Source of the DNA: Saccharopolyspora_C sp040643635
Lineage (GTDB): Bacteria > Actinomycetota > Actinomycetes > Mycobacteriales > Pseudonocardiaceae
DNA length: 64,000 nucleotides
NCBI RefSeq assembly: GCF_040643635.1
Contig: NZ_JBEYUS010000004.1
Span: forward strand, 62,001 to 126,000
Direction: 5' to 3'
The notes under the pieces are model-generated. The model was not told the origin of the DNA. It worked only from the letters and a program-made list of their open reading frames with translations, and did not search any database. The translations under genes were made by a program, and so were the position numbers. Position 1 is the stretch's first letter, and each line of letters begins with the position of its first letter. Positions 24,434 to 33,694 of the stretch are shown piece after piece.

Positions 24434-25324
24434 CTACCGGTCGCGGGTGCCGCGGTGGAGTTCCTCGACGAACTGGACAGCGGGAGCGGTGGGGTTCTCC
24501 GCGGTGGCGACGGCGATGCTGCGGGTCAGCGTCGGGGTGCACGGCACGTGCCGCACCCCGGGCGGGCAGGGCGTCCGCGCGATGCGCGGGATGAGCGCGA
24601 CGGCGAGGCCCGCGGCGACGGCGGACAACTGCGTCGCGTAGTCGGTCGCGCAGTAAGGCACGTCGGCGTCGAGGGAGTGCGCGCGCAGCGTCTGCACCAG
24701 CGCTTCGTGCGCTTCGGTGCCCGGTGGCGAGCTGGCCCACCGCTGCCCGCGCAGTTCGCCGAGGTGCACGGTGGACCGCTGCGCCAGCGGGTGGCCGTCC
24801 GGCACGGCGAGCTGGACGTCCTCGGCGAGCAGTTCGGTGAGCGCGACGCCGGGCGGCATCCGGGCGGGCAGGCTCGTCCAGCTCTCCAGCACCACGGCGT
24901 CCAACCGACCGGCCCGCAGCGCGGGGATCAGTTCGATGACCTCGCCGTCGCGCACGCTCGGGCTCACCCGCGGGTGCTGTTCGGTGAGCGCGCGCAGCGC
25001 GTCGTGCACGAAGGAGCGCAGCGCGCTGGGCACGGCACCGATGCGCAGCGGCCCGATGAGCTGCTCGTGGAAGTCGGCGAGGTCGCGCTCCACGTCCTGG
25101 ACCGCGGTCGAGACGGTGCGCGCGGCGGCGGCGAGCACGTGCCCGGCGGCGGTGAGCCGGATGCCGCGCCCGTCCGGCTCCACCAGCCTGCAGTCGATCT
25201 CCCGCTCCAGCTTGCGCACGTGCTGCGACACCGCGGGCCGCGTGAGGTGCAGCGCTTCCGCGGCGGCGGTGATCGACACGTGTTCGGCGACCGCGGCGAA
25301 CACCCGCAGCCGTTCCCAGCTCAT
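24434..25324 (-). CDS. LysR-family transcriptional regulator
   Basis: The 296-residue regulator starts MSWERLRVFAAVAEHVSITA with the LysR helix-turn-helix AAEALHLTRPAVSQHVRKLE, and a periplasmic-binding-like effector domain from about residue 90. ATG 25322-25324 was preferred over the adjacent GTG. It is divergent from an EamA transporter gene 69 bases away, the classic LysR arrangement, so it probably controls that transporter and itself. The effector is unknown. Confidence 0.93.
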   Translation of the reverse strand: MSWERLRVFAAVAEHVSITAAAEALHLTRPAVSQHVRKLEREIDCRLVEPDGRGIRLTAAGHVLAAAARTVSTAVQDVERDLADFHEQLIGPLRIGAVPSALRSFVHDALRALTEQHPRVSPSVRDGEVIELIPALRAGRLDAVVLESWTSLPARMPPGVALTELLAEDVQLAVPDGHPLAQRSTVHLGELRGQRWASSPPGTEAHEALVQTLRAHSLDADVPYCATDYATQLSAVAAGLAVALIPRIARTPCPPGVRHVPCTPTLTRSIAVATAENPTAPAVQFVEELHRGTRDR

Positions 25325-25392
25325 CACGTCAGCGAGGCTAACGCGTCGGGGTAAGAACTGGTCAATGGTGTTTCTCGGTCGCGACTGCGACC

Positions 25393-26328
25393 GTGGAAGT
25401 CATGGTCCTCGATCGCATGGCGCCCTCCCCTGCCCGCACCCGCACCGCCCGGCCGGTCCCCGCACCGGTGCTGCTGGTCGTGGCGGGGGCGGGGTGCCTG
25501 TCCGGGTCGGCGCTGTTCGTGAAGCTCGCCGAGGTCGGGGCGGGCACCGCGGCGTTCCTGCGCTGCGCGATCGCGCTCGTGGCGCTGGTGCCGCTGGCCG
25601 TGCGCGAGCACCGCGGGCACGGCCCGCTGGACCCCGCGTTGCAGCGCTGGGCGGTGGCCTCGGGCGTCCTGCTCGGGCTGGACTACGTGCTGTGGACGCA
25701 GAGCATCCTCGACGTGGGCGCGGGAATCGCGACCGTGCTGAACAACGTGCAGGTCATCGCGTTCCCGCTGCTGGCGCTGGTGTTCGGCGGCACGCCGATC
25801 GCGCGGCGCTTCCTGCTCGCCTGCCCGGTGCTGATCGCCGGGATCGCGCTGACCAGCGGCCTGCTCGCGCCGGGCGCGCAGTCGGCGCACCAGGGGCGCG
25901 GGGTGCTGCTGGGCGTGGCGTCCGGGGTCGCCTACGCCGGATACCTGCACCTCAACCGGCTCTCGGGGCATCGCAGCCCGCGGCACGTGGTGGCGCCGGT
26001 GTGCCTGGCGACGGCGGCCGCCGCGGTGGTGACGGGTGGCGTCGGCGCGGTCACCACCGGGATCTCGGTGGACCTGCCCGCGCCGTCCTGGCTGTGGCTC
26101 GTGCTGCTGGCGCTGGTGGGCCAGGTCGCCGCGTGGCTGCTGCTGGCGGCGGGCGGGCGCGGGCTCGCGCCGGGCACGTCGGCGTCGTTGCTGCTGCTGC
26201 AGCCGGTGCTGGCGGTCGGGCTGGGTGTGCTGGTGCTGCACGAGTCCCCGACCGCGGTGCAGCTGGCCGGGTGCGCGGCCGTGGTCGTCGCCGTGTGGTT
26301 CGCGAACCGGCCGGGTCGATCCACATAG
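25393..26328 (+). CDS. EamA-family (DMT) transporter, LysR-controlled
   Basis: A 311-residue protein with ten hydrophobic helices in two EamA repeats; helix 1 is VLLVVAGAGCLSGSALFVKL, and TVLNNVQVIAFPLLALVFGG lies at the end of the first repeat. It should be a metabolite exporter or importer of the drug/metabolite family. The start is uncertain: GTG 25393 has no ribosome site, ATG 25402 has GGAAG too close, and ATG 25417 is also in frame. The divergent LysR gene is its likely regulator. Confidence 0.88.
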   Translation: MEVMVLDRMAPSPARTRTARPVPAPVLLVVAGAGCLSGSALFVKLAEVGAGTAAFLRCAIALVALVPLAVREHRGHGPLDPALQRWAVASGVLLGLDYVLWTQSILDVGAGIATVLNNVQVIAFPLLALVFGGTPIARRFLLACPVLIAGIALTSGLLAPGAQSAHQGRGVLLGVASGVAYAGYLHLNRLSGHRSPRHVVAPVCLATAAAAVVTGGVGAVTTGISVDLPAPSWLWLVLLALVGQVAAWLLLAAGGRGLAPGTSASLLLLQPVLAVGLGVLVLHESPTAVQLAGCAAVVVAVWFANRPGRST

Positions 26329-26562
26329 GACTTCCGGCGGCGCACGGCCCGGACATCCGCTGCGGGCGACCGGACTCGTCGCACGACGGGTGGTGCTCGC
26401 GCGTCCCGGCCGGTGGACGGACGGCGGCAGGCACCGCGCTCGCACCGGAAGCGCAACGGCGCCTCGCCGGAATCCGATTCCGCTGCGGTGTCGGGGAATT
26501 CTTCCTGCGAACCTGTCGTTACCGGTTCGGATCAGCGCAGCGGCAACGAGAGGACGCCTGGG

Positions 26563-27348
26563 ATGACGACGTGCCGGATCGAGAACCGCGAAGTCCAGCG
26601 GCCGCACGACACGACGATCCGGTACGCGGTCACCGGCCCAGCCGACGGACCCGTCCTGGTGCTGCTGCACGGCTGGGGCTGCGACCGCACCGACTTCGAC
26701 GGGGTGATCGGCTTCCTCCCCGGGCACCACCGGGTCCTCGCGATCGATCTCGCCGAGCACGGCGAATCCCGATCCGCGCGGGAGACCTTCACGATCGCGG
26801 AGTTCGCCCGCGACGTCGCCGCCGTGCTCGCCGCCGAAGCGGTGGAGAGCTGCATCGTCGCCGGGCACTCGATGGGCGGCGCGGTGGCCGTCGAGACCGC
26901 CCGGCAGCTGCCCGACGTCGTCTCGCGCGTGATCGCGCTGGACGCGCTGCACTACCTGTCGCTGTTCCCCGCGCAGGACGAGCAGCGGATCGACGCGGTG
27001 GTGCGGGCGTTCGGCTCGGACTTCACCGCGGCCACGCGGGCGATGGTCGCGGGCGGGTCTCCCGAGGGCACCGATCCGGCGGTGCAGGACGGCTACGTCC
27101 GGCGGATGTCGGCCGTGCGCAGGCCCGCCGGCCTGCACGCGATCGAAGGCCTGGTGCGCTGGGACATGGATGCCGCGCTGCGCGAAGTCCGGCAGCCGAT
27201 CACGGTGTTCGCGGTCCGCGAGATCCTCGCGCCGGAGGCCGTCGAGCGCTACGGCGACCGCCTCCGCATCGTGCCCGTCGACCTGGGCAGCCACCACTTC
27301 CACGTCGAATCACCGGAGGCCACGGCCGCCCTGCTCGCCGACGGGTGA
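26563..27348 (+). CDS. alpha/beta-hydrolase
   Basis: The 261-residue enzyme has the oxyanion-loop motif LLHGWGCDRTDFD, the nucleophile elbow GHSMGG (Ser about residue 109), an Asp candidate late in the chain and the catalytic His in GSHHFHVESP near the end. Hydrolases of this shape cleave esters, lactones or C-C bonds; the substrate is not evident. ATG 26563 follows GAGAGGA; longer upstream frames are low-complexity. The stop codon lies inside the first unit of an 18-bp tandem repeat. Confidence 0.88.
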   Translation: MTTCRIENREVQRPHDTTIRYAVTGPADGPVLVLLHGWGCDRTDFDGVIGFLPGHHRVLAIDLAEHGESRSARETFTIAEFARDVAAVLAAEAVESCIVAGHSMGGAVAVETARQLPDVVSRVIALDALHYLSLFPAQDEQRIDAVVRAFGSDFTAATRAMVAGGSPEGTDPAVQDGYVRRMSAVRRPAGLHAIEGLVRWDMDAALREVRQPITVFAVREILAPEAVERYGDRLRIVPVDLGSHHFHVESPEATAALLADG

Positions 27349-27429
27349 CCTGGCGGGGACGGGTGGTGCGGCAGGGACGGATGATCCGGCGGGACGTGCG
27401 ACCGAGCGGGGACGGGTGACCCGGCGGGG
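27341..27429. repeat. five tandem copies of an 18-bp GC-rich unit
   Basis: Units start at 27341, 27359, 27377, 27394 and 27412; the consensus is ACGGGTGACCCGGCGGGG. The third is 17 bases and the fourth is divergent. The hydrolase stop TGA is in the first copy, so unit expansion would not alter the protein. Nothing else is seen in 27430-27666. Confidence 0.75.
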
Positions 27430-27666
27430 CCGGGCGCTCGGCCTGCCGGACGCGTCCACCCTGCTCCGCCGGTCTCCACCCCGGCCCTGACGGCACGCCG
27501 CAGAGCGCGGAAGGCCTGGCGGTGCGGCCGACCTGGGCGGCGACGCGCTCCTGGCCGGATCCGGTGCGGCACTCCCGGCTGCGCGGTTCGGGAGCACCGG
27601 CGCGGAACCCGGGCCGCGGGACCGACGACGCGTCGACGCCGCGGCCGGAGATCCGTTCCGCTGCGG

Positions 27667-28323
27667 TCAGCGACGAAGGCCGGGCCCGGCCGCCCGCCCG
27701 TCGTCGCCCGATGACCCCGGCGCCAGCACGCCCTGCACCGCGTTCCCGACCAGTTCGACCAGGGTCTCCCGGTCCGCTCCGGTGAGCGCGGGCACGCCGA
27801 CGATGCCGCGCCCCACCACGAGCCCGACCAGCATCGAGGCCGCGATGCCCGCCCGGAGCTCCGCGTCGTCGATGGCGCGGGACGCGGTGGCCGCGACGAT
27901 CAGCCGTTCCTGGAGGAATTCGCGCAGCTGCTCGTTGGCCCGGTCGTCGACGATGGCCGCCCGGAGCATGGCCATGAGCGGCTCCGAGCTGCGCGCGTCC
28001 TCCTCCCACACCGCCAGGAACGCCCGGACCACCCGTTCGCCGAGGCCGTCCTCGGTTCCCTCGAAGGCGATGCTGAAGCGCTCCAGGGCGTCCGGCGGGA
28101 CGGACATCACCGCCGCGAACAGCCCGCTCTTCGATCGGAAGAACTGCATCACCAGCGACGCGTCGACCCCGGCGTCGGCCGCCACCCGCCGGATCGTCGT
28201 CGCGGCGAAGCCGTCGGCCGCGAACCGGGCGCGGGCCGCGTCGAGGATCGCCTGCCGGGTCGTGTTCGCCCCCGGCCGACGTCCGCGGCGCGCCGTGGTG
28301 GCGGGATTCGGGTGCTCGGTCAT
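27667..28323 (-). CDS. TetR-family repressor of the hydrolase cluster
   Basis: A 218-residue TetR protein: helix-turn-helix at about residues 38-60 (AATTIRRVAADAGVDASLVM followed by QFFRSKSGLFAAV), then an all-helical ligand domain resembling TetR_C family 17/AcrR-like repressors. ATG 28321-28323 was chosen; no good ribosome site is visible. It is divergent from the CocE/NonD gene with a TCAACA-TG-TGTTGA operator-like site between them, so it probably represses the ester/amide hydrolase cluster and itself. Confidence 0.92.
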   Translation of the reverse strand: MTEHPNPATTARRGRRPGANTTRQAILDAARARFAADGFAATTIRRVAADAGVDASLVMQFFRSKSGLFAAVMSVPPDALERFSIAFEGTEDGLGERVVRAFLAVWEEDARSSEPLMAMLRAAIVDDRANEQLREFLQERLIVAATASRAIDDAELRAGIAASMLVGLVVGRGIVGVPALTGADRETLVELVGNAVQGVLAPGSSGDDGRAAGPGLRR

Positions 28324-28352
28324 GTCGGCAAGGTACCGCCCGAATCCTGATA

Positions 28353-28366
28353 TCAACATGTGTTGA
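28353..28366. promoter_or_regulatory. TCAACA-TG-TGTTGA, candidate TetR operator
   Basis: Perfect 6-base arms with a 2-base centre lie between the divergent TetR and CocE/NonD genes, 30 bases from the tetR start and within an AT-richer patch suited to overlapping promoters. Confidence 0.6.
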
Positions 28367-28443
28367 GTTCTTGGCCGGGCGAACCTACGCTCGCGGCAGG
28401 GCCGGAACCCGCCCCGCGGACGACGAGACGTGAGGAGCCCACC

Positions 28444-30183
28444 ATGAGCGACGATCCGAAGATCTTCATGCCGTCGCACCCCCTGCCGGGTGACAGGAGC
28501 GGCGTCCTCAGCGACTTCGACCCCGGCACCCGCACCCTGCCCGCCGGTTTCCGGATCGCGCCGCCCTTCCGCCCGCTGCCGGTCGAGGTCGTGCTGGAGA
28601 AGGACGTCGCGGTCGTGTTGCGCGACGGCGTGACGATCTACGTCGACGTGCTCCGCCCCGCGGGCGCGGAACCGGTGCCGGTGATCGTGGCGTGGAGCCC
28701 GTACGGCAAGGGCCAGGGCACCTCCGCCAGCGTGCAGGGCGTGTTCGGCATGGTCGGGCTGGACGACGGGATCGTGTCCGGCCTGGAGAAGTTCGAAGGC
28801 CCCGACCCGGCGTACTGGTGCGCGCAGGGCTACGCGATCTGCAACCCGGACATCCGGGGCGTCGTCGACGGCGAAGGGGACAGCGTCCTGTGGGACCGCC
28901 AGGAGGGCAGGGACTGCTACGACCTGATCGAGTGGCTGGCCGTCCAGGAGTGGTGCACCGGCAAGGTCGGGATGAGCGGCACCTCGTACCTCGCGGTGTC
29001 GCAGTGGTTCACCGCGGCCGAGCAGCCTCCGCACCTGGCGGCGATCAACCCGTGGGAAGGCGTGAGCGACGTCTACCGCGATCTGGTGCTGCGCGGCGGC
29101 ATGCCCGACACCGGATTCGCCCGGCAGCTGCGGGACAACAGCTTCTTCGGCCGGAACCGGAAGGAGGACGTCCTCGCCGAGGCCGAGCACCACCCGCTCG
29201 TGGACGAGCTGTGGGAGGACAAGATCCCGCGCTTCGACCGGATCACCACGCCGGCCTACGTCGTGGCGAGCTACTCGAACACGCTGCACACCGCGGGCAC
29301 GTTCCGGGCCTGGCGCCGGATGGCCTCGGACGACAAGTGGCTGCGCATCCACAACTCCCAGGAATGGCCCGACTACTACGACGAGGACAACCGGGAGGAC
29401 CTGCGCCGGTTCTTCGACCACTTCCTCAAAGGCGCGGACAACGGGTGGGAGCGGACGCCGCGCGTGCGCTACGCCGTGCTCGACCTCGAAGGCGGGGACC
29501 AGGTGAACCTCCCCGCGGAGCAGTTCCCGCCGGCGGACGTGGTGTCCACGAAGTACTACCTCGACGGCCGCACGCGCGCGCTGTCCACGGAGGCGCCGGC
29601 GAGCGAGTCCGCGGTGGAGTACGACGCGGAGTCGAACCCCGGATCGGTCTCCTTCCTGGTCCGCTTCGACGCGGAGACCACGCTGGTCGGCTACCCCAAG
29701 GCGCGGCTGCGGGTCGAGGCGAAGGGCTCCGACGACATGGACCTGTTCGTGCTCGTCCAGAAGCTCGACGCCCAGGGCACGCCGCTGCAGAACTTCACGG
29801 TGCCCAACCAGGGCGCGCAGGTGCACGACGTCACCGAGCACGGCGCCTCGATCCTGCGGTACAAGGGATCCGACGGGCGCCTGCGCGTGTCGATGCGCCA
29901 CCTCGACGAGGCGCTGTCGACCGACGCGGTGCCCGCGCACAGCTTCGACCGCGTCGAGAAGCTCGCCCCCGGCGAGGCCGTCGACGTCGAGATCGACCTG
30001 CTCCCGATCGGCCTCGCGTTCCACCCCGGCGAGCAGCTCCGCTTCATCATCAGCGGCCGCAACCTGCTGGGGACGATGATGCCCGGCATCCGCGAGTACG
30101 TCCCCGCCAACACCGGACGGCACGTCGTGCACACCGGCGGCGAACACGCCTCCTACCTGCAACTGCCCGTCCAGGCGCGGTAG
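28444..30183 (+). CDS. CocE/NonD-family (X-Pro dipeptidyl-peptidase-like) hydrolase
   Basis: The 579-residue serine hydrolase has a peptidase S15 alpha/beta core (about 40-340) and a jelly-roll C-terminal domain (about 350-575). Visible features are VIVAWSPYGKG, NPDIRGVVDGEGD, the nucleophile elbow GMSGTSYLAVSQW, and the His candidate in NSQEWPDYYDED or nearby. Family members cleave esters such as cocaine, acyl amides or X-Pro dipeptides. ATG 28444 follows GAGGAG. It opens a plus-strand hydrolase cluster with a type-B carboxylesterase and an amidohydrolase, under a divergent TetR. Confidence 0.92.
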   Translation: MSDDPKIFMPSHPLPGDRSGVLSDFDPGTRTLPAGFRIAPPFRPLPVEVVLEKDVAVVLRDGVTIYVDVLRPAGAEPVPVIVAWSPYGKGQGTSASVQGVFGMVGLDDGIVSGLEKFEGPDPAYWCAQGYAICNPDIRGVVDGEGDSVLWDRQEGRDCYDLIEWLAVQEWCTGKVGMSGTSYLAVSQWFTAAEQPPHLAAINPWEGVSDVYRDLVLRGGMPDTGFARQLRDNSFFGRNRKEDVLAEAEHHPLVDELWEDKIPRFDRITTPAYVVASYSNTLHTAGTFRAWRRMASDDKWLRIHNSQEWPDYYDEDNREDLRRFFDHFLKGADNGWERTPRVRYAVLDLEGGDQVNLPAEQFPPADVVSTKYYLDGRTRALSTEAPASESAVEYDAESNPGSVSFLVRFDAETTLVGYPKARLRVEAKGSDDMDLFVLVQKLDAQGTPLQNFTVPNQGAQVHDVTEHGASILRYKGSDGRLRVSMRHLDEALSTDAVPAHSFDRVEKLAPGEAVDVEIDLLPIGLAFHPGEQLRFIISGRNLLGTMMPGIREYVPANTGRHVVHTGGEHASYLQLPVQAR

Positions 30184-30284
30184 CACCCGGGACCCCGCAC
30201 GACGGCAGGCGGCGCACCGGTGCGGGTGCCGCGAAGACCGAGACCGCCGGGGCCGTCCGGCCCACCGGTCCGAGAGGACGACGC

Positions 30285-30401
30285 ATGCGCACGACCACCA
30301 GCACCGGCGTCCGGCTGCTCCGATCGACCGACCCCGTCGAGCACCTGACGGCGGCCCGCACGCCCGCCGGGGTCCGGGTGGCCGGGCGGAAGGTCGTCTG
30401 A
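30285..30401 (+). CDS. possible 38-residue ORF
   Basis: ATG 30285 with GAGAGGA upstream opens a short, basic frame (MRTTTSTGVRLLRSTDPVEH...) between the CocE/NonD and carboxylesterase genes. It has no recognised family or membrane helix. The ribosome site is its only support; the surrounding 30184-30496 shows nothing else. Confidence 0.3.
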   Translation: MRTTTSTGVRLLRSTDPVEHLTAARTPAGVRVAGRKVV

Positions 30402-30496
30402 CGCCACCGCGACGCGATCGGCCCGCGCACCGGAGCCCCACCGGCCGAACCCGAGACCCGCGGCCGCCGTGCCGCAGCACCGGAAGGAACAGCCGC

Positions 30497-31987
30497 ATGG
30501 CACGAGTCCACATCGGACAGGGAGTCCTCGCGGGTTCCGAGCACGACGGCATCTTCCGATTCCTCGGCATCCCCTACGCGGCGCCTCCGGTCGGCGAGCT
30601 GCGGTGGGCACCACCGACGCCGCCCGAGCCCTGGGGCGGCGTCCGCGACGCCACCGCCTTCGGCCCGCCCGCCGTGCAGATCGCCGACACCGGAATCGAC
30701 TTCGGGGCCCCGCAGAACGAGGACTGCCTGCACCTCAACGTCTGGACCTCCAGCCTGGACCCGGCGGCCCACCAGCCGGTCATGGTCTGGATCCACGGCG
30801 GCGGTTTCCTCGGCGGTTCCTCGTCCATGCCGGAGTACTCCGGCGCCGACTTGGCGCGCCGCGGCGTCACCGTCGTGTCGTTCAACTACCGGCTCGGCGG
30901 GTTCGGCTTCCTCAGCCACCCCGAGATCGGCGCCAACGCCGCGGTGCTCGACTGGGTCGCCGCGTTGGCGTGGGTCGCGGCCGACATCAGCGCGTTCGGC
31001 GGCGATCCGGGCAACGTGACGGTCTTCGGCCAGTCCGCCGGTGCCGCCGCGGCCCGAACGCTGCTGTCGACCCCGGCGGCCCGCGGCCTGTTCCACCGGG
31101 CCATCGTGCAGAGCGCCGGTTTCGAGGACTACGCGGTTCCCCCGTCGCCCTCCTACGACCGGATCACCGAGGCGAGCGAGCAGCTGTTCGACCGGTTGGG
31201 CACCCGGGACGTCGGCGAGCTGCGCAGCCTGCCCGCGCGGCAGGTGCGCGAGGCGTCGTTCGCGCTGGCCGGAACGCCGCCTGCCGGGCAGCTGCACACG
31301 CCCGCCGACCTCGTCTGGTACCCCACGGCCGACGGCTCGGTCGTCCCGGACGACCGCCCCTGCGACGTACCCGTCCTGTTCGGGTGGACGCAGCACGAAG
31401 CGCGGTTCTTCCACCGGCCCGCGGGTCAGTACGCCCGCCCCGATCTCGACCCGGCCGAGATCTACACCCCGGAGACGCTCGGCACCATGGCCCGCGCTCT
31501 GGCCGGTTCCCGCGCGGACGAGGTCCTGGCCCGCTTCGCCGCGAACGGACGTGCGCCCTACGACGCGCTCGCCGAGCTCACCACCGCCGCCATCTGGGCG
31601 GAACCGGCGTGGGAGACCTACCGGCGCTTCGCGGGGCTCGGCCGCGAGGCGTACGCGTACCACTTCACCCGCGTCGCGCCGGGCGCCCGCCGCTCGGGAC
31701 TGCTCGCCGCGCACATGGCCGAGCTCGCCTACCTCTTCGGCCTGCCGACCGGCGGAACCGAGTACGACGAGGTCGACGTCGACGTGTCCGACGCCGTGCA
31801 GCACGCCTGGACCGAGTTCGCCCGCACCGGCGTCCCGCGGCACCGGGACGGCACGGCGTGGCCGAGCTGCGACGCGGCGGCGCCCCGCCACACCGTCATC
31901 GGCGACGAAGCGCGCAGCGCACCGGTCGACATCGGCCCGATCGCCGCGGAGATCAACTCGGTGCGGCGGCCGAACCGCGCTCGGTAG
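30497..31987 (+). CDS. type-B carboxylesterase
   Basis: A 496-residue alpha/beta hydrolase of the carboxylesterase/cholinesterase family. Motifs are FLGIPYAAPPVGELRW, EDCLHLNVW, the oxyanion IHGGGFLGG, and the nucleophile elbow FGQSAGAAAART. No signal peptide is visible, so it is probably cytoplasmic. It cleaves carboxylic esters. ATG 30497 follows GGAAGGAAC. It lies in the TetR-linked cluster of hydrolases and may supply an acid or alcohol to a downstream pathway. Confidence 0.94.
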   Translation: MARVHIGQGVLAGSEHDGIFRFLGIPYAAPPVGELRWAPPTPPEPWGGVRDATAFGPPAVQIADTGIDFGAPQNEDCLHLNVWTSSLDPAAHQPVMVWIHGGGFLGGSSSMPEYSGADLARRGVTVVSFNYRLGGFGFLSHPEIGANAAVLDWVAALAWVAADISAFGGDPGNVTVFGQSAGAAAARTLLSTPAARGLFHRAIVQSAGFEDYAVPPSPSYDRITEASEQLFDRLGTRDVGELRSLPARQVREASFALAGTPPAGQLHTPADLVWYPTADGSVVPDDRPCDVPVLFGWTQHEARFFHRPAGQYARPDLDPAEIYTPETLGTMARALAGSRADEVLARFAANGRAPYDALAELTTAAIWAEPAWETYRRFAGLGREAYAYHFTRVAPGARRSGLLAAHMAELAYLFGLPTGGTEYDEVDVDVSDAVQHAWTEFARTGVPRHRDGTAWPSCDAAAPRHTVIGDEARSAPVDIGPIAAEINSVRRPNRAR

Positions 31988-32078
31988 GCACCGGGTCCGG
32001 AGCCTGCCGATCTCCCGCCCTGGTCGGCGGATCCGCCCGACGGCGGCCCGACGGGACGATCAACGACGCGCTGTTCGA

Positions 32079-32153
32079 GGTCATCGGCGGGGCTCTGGTC
32101 ATCGGCGCAGATCCCGGTCATCGCCGCAGGCCCCGGTCATCGGCGCAGATCCT
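32079..32153. repeat. four tandem copies of a 19-bp unit
   Basis: Units beginning GGTCATCGGC start at 32079, 32097, 32116 and 32135; the first is 18 bases, the others 19. They occupy most of the gap (31988-32289) between the esterase and amidohydrolase genes, where no gene is seen. Confidence 0.75.
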
Positions 32154-32289
32154 CCCCACCGATCACCGCAGCCCCGTGCGCCCCGGCCGGGGGACGACCA
32201 CACTACGATCTCGTGCCCGCGGCGCCGGACCACCGGTTTCCGACGGCGCACCCGGGCACGTCCTGACGCACCGCGAAGGAGCACTCCCC

Positions 32290-33348
32290 ATGTCCTCCCC
32301 CTTGTTCCGCAACGACGCCGAGCGTCCCGCCGAGTTCGGCCGGATCTACCCGCTGGACCCGGAGTGGCTCGCGAAGGCCCCCGCGGAGGAGGTGCTGTTC
32401 CCCGAACTGCCGATCGTCGACCCGCACCACCACCTGTGGGACCTGCCCGGATACCGCTACCTGCTCGACGAGTTCACCGCGGACACCTCGTCCGGGCACC
32501 ACGTCGTCGGCACCGTCTTCGCCGAATGCCTCGCCGGTTACCGCCCGGACGGCCCGGAGTCGCTGCGCCCGGTCGGTGAGACCGAGTTCGCCACCGCCCT
32601 GGCCGACGAAGCGGCGTCCGACGACGCCCGACCCGACGTGGCGGCCGGCGTCATCGGCTTCGCCGACCTCCGGCTCGGCGACGCCGTCGAGGAAGTCCTG
32701 CAGGAGCACGTGCGGGCGGGGCGCGGGCGGTTCAAGGGCATCCGGTTCGCGACGAGCTGGGACGACGACCCGGTCATCGAGAACAGCCACACCGGCAGCG
32801 CCCCGCACCTGCTCGCGGATCCTGTGGTGCGCAAGGGAATGGCGAAGCTGCGCGACCTCGGGCTCAGCCTCGACACCTGGGTCTTCTTCCCCCAGCTCGA
32901 CGACGTGGCCGCGGCGGCCGACGCGGTGCCCGACCTGTCCTTCGTCCTCGACCACTGCGGCGGCCCCCTCGGGTACGGGCGCTACGCCGGGCGCACCGAC
33001 GAGGACTTCGCCACCTGGCGCCGCGGGGTGCGCGCGGTCGCCGAACGCCCCAACACCACCTGCAAGCTGGGGGGTCTCGTCGCCCGCCTCGCCGCGTTCG
33101 ACTACCGCACCGCCGAACGGCCCCCGTCCTCGGTCGAACTCGCCGAGCTCTGGCGCCCGTGGATCGAAACCTGCATCGACGCGTTCGGCCCCGACCGGTG
33201 CATGTTCGAGAGCAACTACCCCGTGGACGCGGTCGGCGTCCCCTACCGGACGCTGTGGAACACCTTCAAGCGCATCACCGAGCCGATGACGGACTCCGAG
33301 CGCACCGACCTCTTCGCGGGCACCGCCCGCCGCGTGTACGACCTCTGA
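32290..33348 (+). CDS. amidohydrolase-2 family metal-dependent hydrolase (COG3618-like)
   Basis: The 352-residue TIM-barrel enzyme has the metal-binding start IVDPHHHLWDLPGYRYL, mid-barrel GIRFATSWDDDP, LDHCGGPLG with a conserved His, and MFESNYPVDAVG near the end. Relatives hydrolyse lactones or decarboxylate aromatic acids. ATG 32290 follows GAAGGAG. It is the last gene of the plus-strand hydrolase cluster and is followed by hairpin terminators. Confidence 0.92.
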   Translation: MSSPLFRNDAERPAEFGRIYPLDPEWLAKAPAEEVLFPELPIVDPHHHLWDLPGYRYLLDEFTADTSSGHHVVGTVFAECLAGYRPDGPESLRPVGETEFATALADEAASDDARPDVAAGVIGFADLRLGDAVEEVLQEHVRAGRGRFKGIRFATSWDDDPVIENSHTGSAPHLLADPVVRKGMAKLRDLGLSLDTWVFFPQLDDVAAAADAVPDLSFVLDHCGGPLGYGRYAGRTDEDFATWRRGVRAVAERPNTTCKLGGLVARLAAFDYRTAERPPSSVELAELWRPWIETCIDAFGPDRCMFESNYPVDAVGVPYRTLWNTFKRITEPMTDSERTDLFAGTARRVYDL

Positions 33349-33354
33349 CCACCG

Positions 33355-33380
33355 GGGCGGGACGCCCGGCGGTCCCGCCC
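33355..33380 (+). terminator. hairpin after the amidohydrolase gene
   Basis: GGGCGGGAC pairs with GTCCCGCCC around an 8-base loop, 7 bases after the stop. Confidence 0.65.
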
Positions 33381-33540
33381 GTCCCCGTTCACCGAGCCGG
33401 AGCGAGCGCAGGCGGATCCGACGGCGCCGGAGGCCTCCCCGCACCTCGACGCGCGGAAGGGGACGTGCGGGAAACCGCTCCGGTGAACGGGATCGAACCA
33501 AGTCCACAGCGGACGCCCGTTCGACACCGGCGGCGGCTCG

Positions 33541-33569
33541 CCGGGCAGGCCGATGGAGGGCCTGCCCGG
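33541..33569. terminator. second hairpin in the convergent gap
   Basis: CCGGGCAGGCC pairs with GGCCTGCCCGG around GATGGAG. It may end transcription of the minus-strand SdrD-like gene (stop at 33695). Apart from the two hairpins nothing is seen in 33349-33694. Confidence 0.6.
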
Positions 33570-33694
33570 AGCGCTCCCGCCGGTGGGACGGCCGTACCGC
33601 CGTCCCCCGACCTAGTCGGACCCGGGCTCCCCCTCCGGGTCCCGCGGTCCCCGGCCGGTCGGCATCGATCACGGGGCGCCGGTCACCACCCCCG

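Noticed and set aside
27341..32153. Tandem repeats at 27341 and 32079 as a CRISPR array
   Set aside because: Units are 18-19 bp, contiguous without spacers, and no cas genes are present.
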